Below are positions 1 through 5,871 of a stretch of DNA of 7,253 bases, piece after piece. The notes under the pieces were generated by a model that saw nothing but the letters and a program-made list of their open reading frames with translations, was not told the origin of the DNA and ran no database searches. The stretch lies in the NCBI GenBank assembly GCA_041623475.1, contig JBFJWU010000173.1:1-7253 (forward strand), read 5' to 3'. This stretch comes from JBFJWU01 sp041623475 [NCBI: bacterium] (GTDB lineage: Bacteria > J088). Position 1 is the first letter of the stretch. Each line of letters begins with the position of its first letter. The translations under genes and the position numbers were made by a program.

Positions 1-5
1 CCTGG

Positions 6-34
6 ATCCGGGCCTGACTGTTTTCAGGCCGGAT
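6..34 (+). promoter_or_regulatory. Imperfect inverted repeat (stem-loop) upstream of the DUF3891 gene
   Basis: Bases 6-10 (ATCCG) pair with 30-34 (CGGAT) and bases 12-17 (GCCTGA) pair with 24-29 (TCAGGC), with G11 bulged and a six-base loop CTGTTT. This gives an 11-bp GC-rich stem. No T-run follows on either strand, so it does not look like a standard intrinsic terminator. It could be a terminator remnant or 3'-end stem of an upstream gene outside the window, or a regulatory dyad, since it covers the place where a -35 element for the downstream gene would sit. The pairing is seen directly; the role is unknown. Confidence 0.5.
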
Positions 35-35
35 G

Positions 36-57
36 GCGATATCGCTACACTGAAATC
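36..57 (+). promoter_or_regulatory. Possible -10 element with adjoining palindrome, leaderless-type start
   Basis: A perfect 10-bp palindrome GCGATATCGC (36-45) abuts TACACT (46-51), which matches four of six bases of the sigma70 -10 consensus TATAAT. If TACACT is used, transcription would begin at about the A of the ATG at 58, giving a leaderless or nearly leaderless mRNA. No Shine-Dalgarno sequence is visible just before that ATG, which agrees with this. The -35 is poor (TTTTCA at 21-26, spacer 19). The palindrome could be an operator. This is a weak computational-style call made by eye. Confidence 0.3.
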
Positions 58-801
58 ATGCTGATTCGCCACACCACCGACGGGCACCTGGACTGTATTT
101 CCCAGGAGCAGCACGCGCTGCTGTCCGGCGTCCTGGCCAGCGCCTGGCGACCGGCCCTGTCGCCGGAACTCGTGCAGGTGATCGGCCTGCATGACACGCC
201 ATGGCGATCCATTGACACCAGCGTGCGCCTGAATCCGGAAACCAGGCGCCCCCACGACTTCCTGGACTGGCCGCTGGATGACAAGATCGATTTTTACATC
301 GCCGGCATTGACCAGTTGGAAACGATCCATCCGTTCCTGGCCCACCGGGTCAGCCTGCATTACGTCAGCTTTGCCGGCACCATTGATGCCCGACGGCTGC
401 AGGTTCACGAACTGGCGCGACGGCAACGACTGGAGCAACACCTGCCGGGTCTGGGCGAGGACGCCCGCGGGGACCTGGCATGGATCAAGTTTTTCGACGT
501 CTTGTCGTTGTTTATCTGCCTGCACCGGCCCGGGACCCAGTCAGAATCCCTGCCACCGTGGCTGTCTCCGGATGTCTGGTCAACGACCCCGGACAGTCAC
601 GACGTGGACCTGGCCTGGGAAACAAACGACCGCCTGGGAATCGCCCCCTGGCCATTTGTTTCCGACAGAGAAATGGAACTGACTCTGGTGGCTCGTTCAA
701 TTCCAGACCGCGATTACGCCGATCAGCCCGATCTGGATTCAGCCTGGACCCATGCCCGGCAGACGATCAGCAATTTACGACTGGTGCCGCTGGTTATTTG
801 A
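58..801 (+). CDS. DUF3891 family protein
   Basis: This 247-residue protein has the pattern of the DUF3891 family (Pfam PF13030), whose biochemical role is not established. Visible hallmarks in order: a QEQHALLSG segment (H19), an HD pair followed by W (H45-D46, W49), a D/G-rich middle with GIDQLE, a short VSLH segment (H101) and a DVLSLFIC segment (D147, S150, C154) matching the family's conserved D-x-L-S-L-x-x-C block. The spaced His/Asp residues resemble a helical metal-dependent HD-type hydrolase, but that is inference. No signal peptide or membrane segment is seen, so it is probably cytosolic. The ATG at 58 fits the family's usual N-terminus; no ribosome site precedes it. The gene stands alone on the plus strand and its last 8 bp overlap the end of metG, so its function cannot be read from an operon. 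Length is near the usual 230-260 residues. Confidence 0.8.
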   Translation: MLIRHTTDGHLDCISQEQHALLSGVLASAWRPALSPELVQVIGLHDTPWRSIDTSVRLNPETRRPHDFLDWPLDDKIDFYIAGIDQLETIHPFLAHRVSLHYVSFAGTIDARRLQVHELARRQRLEQHLPGLGEDARGDLAWIKFFDVLSLFICLHRPGTQSESLPPWLSPDVWSTTPDSHDVDLAWETNDRLGIAPWPFVSDREMELTLVARSIPDRDYADQPDLDSAWTHARQTISNLRLVPLVI

Positions 802-2755
802 TCCGAGTGCCAACCGGTACATTGGCAGGTGGCTCAACGACCTGCAGGCCACCGTCTGCGGTCTCGCCCGCCAGGACCATACCGTTGCTTTCGACGCCCA
901 TCAGTTTGGCCGGTTTCAGGTTGGCCACCAGCAGCACCCGTTTGCCAACCAGGGCATCCGATTCGTACGCTTTTGCCAGGCCCGCCACCACAGTCCGGTC
1001 GGTACCCTCGCCTGCGTCAACGGACAGCTTCAGCAGTTTATTGGACTTGGGAATCGGCTCCGCCGCCTTGATTTCGGCCACCCGCAATTCGGTGCGGAAA
1101 AAGTCATCAATCGTTACCGCAGTTTCATCCACGTTGTCTTCCTTGTCACCTTGATCCCCGTCATCCGTGCCAGCGCCGGACAGTGATTTGATACGATCCA
1201 GCCGCTTTTGCTTTTCCTTGTCGTCGATCCGCGGGAACATTGGCGGCGGCGAACCAAGGGCCACGCCCGCCTGCATGAACCGGCCGATATCGTCTGCCAG
1301 GTCGGCAAAGGTCCACCCGTCCGGCAACCGGGCCTGGACCGCATCCAGTATCTGCGCGCTGGTATCCGGCATGAACGGGTCCAGCAGTACGCCAACCCAG
1401 GCAACTGTGCACAGCAATTCAGCCAGCACGGCCGCGACCTGATCATTTTTTCCGTTTTTGGCCAGCGCCCATGGTGCCTGCTCGTCAACGTACTTATTGG
1501 CCCGGCCAACCAGTTCCCAGATATCTGCCAGCGCCATGTGCGGCATCCGATCGTCCATAAACCCCCGAACCGCTGTCCGGGTTGCGCCGCAGTGGCTGGC
1601 CAGCCCGCCCTGTGCCGCCGCCGGGTCCGGCATCTGCCCGCCCAGGAATTTACCGGCCATCCCCAGGGTTCGGCTGACCAGGTTGCCCAGGTCATTAGCC
1701 AGGTCGGCATTAATCCGGTTCAGGACATTCTCGTGACTGAAATCGCCGTCCAGACCCAGCGGGACCTCGCGCATCATGAAATACCGAACCACGTCGATAC
1801 CGTACTCGTCGATCAGGAAATGCGGATCGACAACATTGCGCAGGCTTTTGGACATCTTCTGACCCTCAACCGTCCACCATCCGTGGGCCACGATCGAATC
1901 AGGTAACGGCAGGTCAGCGCTCATCAGGAATGCCGGCCAGAACACGGCATGAAACCGCAGGATATCCTTGCCAATCAAATGTACCGATGCCGGCCAGTGG
2001 CGCTCGTAGAGGTCCGATCCAACCCCGCCCAGGACGCTGACATAATTCGATAACGCGTCCAGCCAGACATACATGACGTGGTCCTGTGCATCAGGTACGT
2101 CGATCCCCCAGGAAATAGTGGTCCGGCTGATGCTGAGATCCTGCAAGCCGCCAGCGACAAAGCTGCGGACTTCGTTCAGTCGTGATTCCGGCCGGACAAA
2201 TGGATCATCGGGTCGATCATAGAGATCCAGCAAGCGATCCTGGAACGCCGACAAGCGAAAGAAATAACTGGGTTCCTCACGGTGTTCGATCTTGCCGTGT
2301 CCGTACGGGCAGACTTTGTCTTCGATTTCTTTCTCGGTGTAATAGGCTTCGCAACCAACGCAATACCAGCCGGAATAGCTGCCCAGGTAGATATCGCCGC
2401 GGTCGACCATTCTCTGCCACAGGTCACGGGCGACGGCCTTGTGCCGCTCTTCGGTCGTGCGAATGAAATCGTCGTTTGAGATGCCCAGGTCATTCCACAG
2501 CCCACGGAACCGTTCGACAACTTCGTCTGCCAGGGCCTGCGGGGTCATGCCCCGTTCAGCGGCAGCATTTTCGATCTTCTGGCCGTGTTCGTCGGTCCCG
2601 GTCACAAAATAAGTCGATCGCCCGGTCCGACGGTAATACCTGGCGAAAGCATCGGCAACCGTGGTCGTATATGCGTGCCCCAGATGGGGTACATCATTGA
2701 CGTAATAAATCGGGGTCGTAATGTAAAACGAGTCGGGGGTTGTCAATGCCTGCAA
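794..2755 (-). CDS. metG: Methionine--tRNA ligase (MetRS) with C-terminal tRNA-binding domain
   Basis: A cytosolic class I aminoacyl-tRNA synthetase that charges tRNA-Met with methionine using ATP. Numbered from the TTG at 2755 (653 residues), it shows the HIGH-type motif HLGH (24-27), a zinc-knuckle insertion with C132, C135, C149 and probably H153, the KMSKS loop (300-304), and an anticodon-binding helical domain with the NKYVDEQAPW segment (420-429). A charged linker (about 511-545) leads to an OB-fold tRNA-binding/dimerisation domain (about 546-653) with the expected LRVAEI and SNGMVLAG segments. An in-frame TAA sits just upstream, so the start is TTG at 2755 or the TTG at 2746. The 2746 codon gives 650 residues and lies about 10 bases after AAGG, against one base for 2755, so it is the better start. 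The gene follows holB by 30 bp and is probably cotranscribed. Its 3' end overlaps the convergent DUF3891 gene by 8 bp. Identification is firm; the exact start is not. Confidence 0.97.
   Translation of the reverse strand: MQALTTPDSFYITTPIYYVNDVPHLGHAYTTTVADAFARYYRRTGRSTYFVTGTDEHGQKIENAAAERGMTPQALADEVVERFRGLWNDLGISNDDFIRTTEERHKAVARDLWQRMVDRGDIYLGSYSGWYCVGCEAYYTEKEIEDKVCPYGHGKIEHREEPSYFFRLSAFQDRLLDLYDRPDDPFVRPESRLNEVRSFVAGGLQDLSISRTTISWGIDVPDAQDHVMYVWLDALSNYVSVLGGVGSDLYERHWPASVHLIGKDILRFHAVFWPAFLMSADLPLPDSIVAHGWWTVEGQKMSKSLRNVVDPHFLIDEYGIDVVRYFMMREVPLGLDGDFSHENVLNRINADLANDLGNLVSRTLGMAGKFLGGQMPDPAAAQGGLASHCGATRTAVRGFMDDRMPHMALADIWELVGRANKYVDEQAPWALAKNGKNDQVAAVLAELLCTVAWVGVLLDPFMPDTSAQILDAVQARLPDGWTFADLADDIGRFMQAGVALGSPPPMFPRIDDKEKQKRLDRIKSLSGAGTDDGDQGDKEDNVDETAVTIDDFFRTELRVAEIKAAEPIPKSNKLLKLSVDAGEGTDRTVVAGLAKAYESDALVGKRVLLVANLKPAKLMGVESNGMVLAGETADGGLQVVEPPANVPVGTRIK
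808..827. other. Small inverted repeat at the convergent gene ends
   Basis: TGCCAA (808-813) pairs with TTGGCA (822-827) around an eight-base loop. It lies six bases beyond the stop of the DUF3891 gene and inside the last codons of metG. No T-run follows on either strand, so it is at best a weak or factor-assisted terminator for the plus-strand gene. It may be chance. Confidence 0.2.
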
Positions 2756-2785
2756 GCCTTATCGGGAATTACTGGTTGGTAATCG

Positions 2786-3715
2786 TCAGCGACCGCGCGC
2801 CTGTTTGCGTATCTGACGAATATCACGTGCTGCGTTTTCGCATACAAACGCCGGATTCACATTGGCTTCCAGGTCAGAAATGGATGCCAAAAGAACGGCG
2901 CGCTCGTCCAGTTCAAAGTGGAGCGCACCAGAATGCTCATTATATTTGACCCCCTTGGGCGGGGCAACGGAACGCCCGGCCTGCCACGACACCAGCCCCA
3001 GAAAAAAGCCGATTACCCCGTCCCGTCCCTTCAATGACCTGGCAAACTTGTTGACCGCATCCGGATCATACCAGCGATCATCGACCAGTCTGTTCCAGGC
3101 ATCAACGTTCGCCTGGAAACGCTTGTCCAGGATCAGGCTGGCCCGGTGGACCGTCCCGGCGGCAAGAACTTCGGGTTGCTGTGGCCCAAGCACCTGCTCC
3201 AGATGTACTGGCATCAGCGTCGAAAACGGCACCCTGTAGGCGCGACTGCGAATCGTGACCGGGACCGAACTGGCATTGTGGGCAATCCCGAACACCCACA
3301 GTCTGCTGGGCGGTTCTTCCAGCAGTCGCAACAAGCCGTTGGCCGCACTGGCCGTCAGGTCATCCATCGCGTCGATGACCCAGACGCGGTTCGGCGCTTG
3401 CATTGGCGGGTACCAGACATTGACCATGACCTGTCGAACGGCATCAACGCCAATGCTGCCGCCCGGTTTTTCCGGAGCCAACAAGACACCATCGGGATGT
3501 TCTGCCGGCGTCCGACAGCCCAGGCAATTCCCGCAGGGCCGTTGGTATCCCGAACGGCACAGCAGTGCACTCATCAATTGAGTTGCCATTGTCGCCTTGC
3601 CTGTACCCATGGGACCGTGGATCATCACGAAGCGACCGCCTTCCTGCCGATCCAGCAGCCCCTGGACACTGCGGATTGCGGTTTTCTGACCGACGACCGA
3701 GGCTGCCCAGGTCAT
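2786..3715 (-). CDS. holB: DNA polymerase III delta-prime subunit (clamp loader)
   Basis: The delta-prime subunit is the stator of the bacterial clamp loader, which opens and loads the beta sliding clamp at replication forks. This 309-residue AAA+ protein has a P-loop-like GPMGTGKAT (34-42), a four-cysteine zinc module C53, C61, C64, C67, a LAPEK block (79-83), VWVIDAMDDLTASAANGLL (111-129) in place of a canonical Walker B DEXX, the LLEEPP block (131-136), and SRA at 157-159 where the family usually has SRC. The arginine expected to reach the neighbouring subunit's ATP site is kept. The usual Ser/Thr after the P-loop Lys is Ala, as expected for a non-hydrolysing delta-prime. The C-terminal helical collar domain is present (about 190-309). 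The ATG at 3715 overlaps the tmk stop as ATGA, so translation is coupled. The length is normal. A DnaX (tau/gamma) identity is unlikely because of the degenerate ATPase motifs and short C-terminus. Confidence 0.93.
   Translation of the reverse strand: MTWAASVVGQKTAIRSVQGLLDRQEGGRFVMIHGPMGTGKATMATQLMSALLCRSGYQRPCGNCLGCRTPAEHPDGVLLAPEKPGGSIGVDAVRQVMVNVWYPPMQAPNRVWVIDAMDDLTASAANGLLRLLEEPPSRLWVFGIAHNASSVPVTIRSRAYRVPFSTLMPVHLEQVLGPQQPEVLAAGTVHRASLILDKRFQANVDAWNRLVDDRWYDPDAVNKFARSLKGRDGVIGFFLGLVSWQAGRSVAPPKGVKYNEHSGALHFELDERAVLLASISDLEANVNPAFVCENAARDIRQIRKQARGR
3712..3715 (-). other. ATGA stop-start overlap between tmk and holB
   Basis: On the minus strand the holB ATG (3715-3713) overlaps the tmk TGA (3714-3712). 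No good Shine-Dalgarno sequence precedes the holB start, so holB is likely translated by ribosomes finishing tmk. The overlap is seen directly; the coupling is inference. Confidence 0.8.
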
Positions 3716-4326
3716 CGCAACAATTGCCGGATCGATGCCAATGCCTGATCCACCACCTGTGCCGGCGGCTGGCCGGCATCAATAACAATTGTGCGCCCTG
3801 GTGCCTGGCGAGCGAGATCCAGAAACCCGTTCCGGATTCGCTGGTGAAACTCGATGGATTCGGACTCCAGCCGATCAGGGCCGTCCGGACGCTTCGCGAT
3901 CCGCGACATCCCGGTTTCAGGATCGAGGTCCAACAGGACCGTCGCATCAATCGGAATCTGCTGTGCCAGTACGCAGGCTTCTGTAACCTTGGCCAGATCC
4001 AGGCCCCGTCCATACCCCTGATAGGCAATGGTCGAGTCCGTGAACCGGTCGCAGACAACCCACTTGCCTTGCAATAACGCCGGCCTGATAAACGTCGCCA
4101 CGTGCTCGGCCCGATCGGCCAGGTACAGGAACAATTCTGTCAGCGGTGACACCGCGTCGCCGTGCAACAACATATTCCGTATCTTCTGGCCAACGGGCGT
4201 CCCGCCTGGCTGTCGCGTCGCGACGACGTCAATGCCGTCGGCTTCCAAACCCGCCACCAGCCCCTGGATCAAGGTCGATTTGCCCGCACCTTCGACGCCC
4301 TCGATCGTAATCAGCCGTCCTGTCAC
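3712..4326 (-). CDS. tmk: Thymidylate kinase (dTMP kinase)
   Basis: Phosphorylates dTMP to dTDP with ATP, the step where the de novo and salvage routes to dTTP join; cytosolic. From the GTG at 4326 the protein has 204 residues, normal for the family. It shows the P-loop GVEGAGKS (10-17), TRQPGGT (37-43), the DRF motif with its following helix (93-95, then TDSTIAYQG), the LLDLDPE strand end (131-137) and a LID region with several arginines (about 142-164). Gly rather than Arg in the P-loop and Arg in the LID indicate the type II (E. coli-like) class. TRQPGGT differs from the usual TREPGGT by Glu to Gln. The reading frame stays open to 4452, but that extension runs into the upstream gene and carries no family sequence. 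The GTG lies in a GTGA overlap with the upstream stop, directly before the conserved GRLITIEG, so it was chosen. It is followed by holB with an ATGA overlap. Confidence 0.95.
   Translation of the reverse strand: MTGRLITIEGVEGAGKSTLIQGLVAGLEADGIDVVATRQPGGTPVGQKIRNMLLHGDAVSPLTELFLYLADRAEHVATFIRPALLQGKWVVCDRFTDSTIAYQGYGRGLDLAKVTEACVLAQQIPIDATVLLDLDPETGMSRIAKRPDGPDRLESESIEFHQRIRNGFLDLARQAPGRTIVIDAGQPPAQVVDQALASIRQLLR
4323..4326 (-). other. GTGA stop-start overlap between the SpoIID-domain gene and tmk
   Basis: The tmk GTG (4326-4324) overlaps the TGA of the upstream gene (4325-4323). GGGGTGG about six to eight bases before the GTG may serve as a weak ribosome site. The overlap supports both the GTG start and translational coupling of tmk to the cell-wall gene. 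Confidence 0.75.
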
Positions 4327-5810
4327 GGCGAGGCCACCCCGGACAGTCCGGCGACCTGCGTCGACAAGGTCGCCACAGATAACTGGGGATAGTAATACGC
4401 CAGGATATCGCGGTATTTCATGCCCCGTTCGGCCATTCGCTTGGCACCCCATTGGCTCATACCAACGCCGTGACCATAACCGCGGCCGTCGAATTGGAAT
4501 GTACCATCGGCCAGGCGTGCATCAAACAACAAGCTGCGAACCTTGCGGGGCCCAACTGCCAGGCGAAAGTCATTGCCCGACACGATCCGGTCGCTGCCAT
4601 CAGCGCCGATCCACCGGATCCGCGCAACACGACCACTGGGATCCTTTTGCAACAAAACCCGGCTGGCCGCAGGTAAATTGAGCCGCCGGGCGATCTCCTT
4701 GACCGTCACACTGGCGGTCCACGGATCGACCTGGTCCGAAAATGGATCCTTTTTGATCTGGTAGTACGGCAAATCAAATCCCCAGACATACTTGGGGTCT
4801 TCGCTGATGCCGCCGTTGTCCGCGTGGAAAAAGATCATCGCCACGTCATCCTCCCAGACCAGGACTTCGCCACTTGTCTCGGCGACAGCCCGAGCAATTG
4901 TACCGCCGTCCGCGAGCGGGCGAAACGCCTGGTCCATGACGTCTCCGCGCACGTCCCAGCCGCTGCCACTGCGCGGTTCCAGCAGCGTACGGACGACGTA
5001 TGTCCGGCTGGCCACCGCCTGGGCCTTGAGTGCCTGGAAATGCCACGAACTGCTCATTTCTGTCCCGACAACCCCGGTCAGGTACTGGTCCAGCGGCAGC
5101 TCCAGGACGACATACGCCCCGGACCGGGCCAGACGCGCACGCCCCTGCCAGGCATTGACCGACATTTCGACCAGGTCCCCGTCCACGGATTCGACCACTT
5201 GCCACGACCCGCGATTGAGCTGCGCCAAAGTACCTTTCCAGCCAGGGCGAAACACTGCAGCGCCGTTTTGCCAGCCTCCTTTTGGCAAGGCGACCTGCCA
5301 CTTCGTTGCCTCTGCCGGAACCCGCATGCGTACCGTCAGTCTGGGTAAGTGGACCGTAGCTGCCGATTTGGTGGTAGGGGGGCCCGGCACGGGAGCCGCG
5401 GCCGGTGGCGCCGAAAGTTCGTCGGGCGCAAACTCCGGGAGATCCGGGCGATCTTTGCCGACGATCTGTTTGTATAACGGGGCAGCCAGTTCGTGCCCGG
5501 GCTGCCGTTCCAGAATCGTTGTCAGCAGGCTCAGCGCTTCGGCCCGATTGCCGAATTCCAGCCACGACAGCGCCAACTGGTACCGCAGGATCTGCGCCTG
5601 GGACTCTCCAGGCGCCGTGGCTATTGCCTGCAGATATGCGGGCATTGCCGCACCCAGCCCATCCTCGTCTGCCCGCTCACGGGCTTCGCGAATCAGCGCG
5701 TTAAAGCGGTCAACATCACTGTCGGGTTTGGCGCGATTGCCCGGGTAACTGCAGCCGATACCAATTAAGGCAATCGCCGCCACAACAATTTGACGGTATC
5801 GAGGTTTCAA
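4323..5810 (-). CDS. SpoIID/LytB domain protein, predicted lipoprotein with TPR-like N-terminus
   Basis: SpoIID/LytB domains act on peptidoglycan: SpoIID is a lytic transglycosylase on denuded glycan and LytB is an amidase enhancer. This 495-residue protein begins with a short basic/hydrophobic signal (about 5-19) ending in GIGC, with C20 as the likely lipidated cysteine; it is the only cysteine in the protein. The -3 Gly makes the lipobox atypical. Residues about 33-117 look like TPR-type helical repeats, followed by a Pro/Ala-rich linker (about 118-155), a beta-rich region (about 157-225) and the SpoIID domain (about 232-480). The domain shows GVVGTEMSSSW with E251 at the position of the SpoIID catalytic Glu, LKAQAVASRTYV (261-272), the HADNGG segment (329-334) and the signature GYGHGVGMSQWGA (444-456). 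Start is TTG at 5810: no ATG, GTG or TTG lies between it and an in-frame upstream TGA. Its stop overlaps tmk. A sporulation role is not implied; envelope peptidoglycan remodelling is the more likely job. Confidence 0.88.
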   Translation of the reverse strand: MKPRYRQIVVAAIALIGIGCSYPGNRAKPDSDVDRFNALIREARERADEDGLGAAMPAYLQAIATAPGESQAQILRYQLALSWLEFGNRAEALSLLTTILERQPGHELAAPLYKQIVGKDRPDLPEFAPDELSAPPAAAPVPGPPTTKSAATVHLPRLTVRMRVPAEATKWQVALPKGGWQNGAAVFRPGWKGTLAQLNRGSWQVVESVDGDLVEMSVNAWQGRARLARSGAYVVLELPLDQYLTGVVGTEMSSSWHFQALKAQAVASRTYVVRTLLEPRSGSGWDVRGDVMDQAFRPLADGGTIARAVAETSGEVLVWEDDVAMIFFHADNGGISEDPKYVWGFDLPYYQIKKDPFSDQVDPWTASVTVKEIARRLNLPAASRVLLQKDPSGRVARIRWIGADGSDRIVSGNDFRLAVGPRKVRSLLFDARLADGTFQFDGRGYGHGVGMSQWGAKRMAERGMKYRDILAYYYPQLSVATLSTQVAGLSGVASP

Positions 5811-5836
5811 TTTGGAGTCCGTGGTTGGATTGGCAA

Positions 5837-5859
5837 CCTGTCCCGGACAGGCAAGTCAA
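5837..5859 (-). promoter_or_regulatory. 15-bp dyad beside a -35-like TTGACT upstream of the SpoIID-domain gene
   Basis: In the 61-bp gap between the Hsp70 stop and the TTG start of the next gene, bases 5837-5851 form a dyad with six-base arms CCTGTC/GACAGG. Just upstream on the minus strand is TTGACT (5859-5854), five of six matches to the sigma70 -35. The dyad falls in what would be the -35/-10 spacer. The -10 is poor: TTGCCA at 17-bp spacing, or GCCAAT at 19-bp spacing. No T-run follows the dyad, so it is not an intrinsic terminator of the Hsp70 gene. It may be an operator, an RNA stem, or chance. Confidence 0.35.
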
Positions 5860-5871
5860 ATCGATGGATTG

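Noticed and set aside
1208-1906. A 232-codon plus-strand open frame opposite metG
   Set aside because: No recognisable domain or ribosome site; the opposite strand is an unmistakable MetRS.
2768-2783. A 5-bp stem ATTAC/GTAAT between holB and metG as a terminator
   Set aside because: The stem is short and AT-rich with no T-run; chance is the simplest explanation and metG likely shares the transcript.
3146-3748. A 200-codon plus-strand open frame opposite holB and the end of tmk
   Set aside because: It has no family features and spans two genuine genes on the other strand.
4327-4452. N-terminal extension of tmk to an ATG at 4452
   Set aside because: It would add 42 residues without kinase sequence, lying wholly inside the SpoIID-domain gene; the GTG at 4326 gives the family's normal length and N-terminus.
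4792-5748. A 318-codon plus-strand open frame opposite the SpoIID-domain gene
   Set aside because: The product is Ser/Arg/Pro-rich low-complexity with no family motif, and it mirrors a well supported gene; it is a shadow of GC-rich coding sequence.
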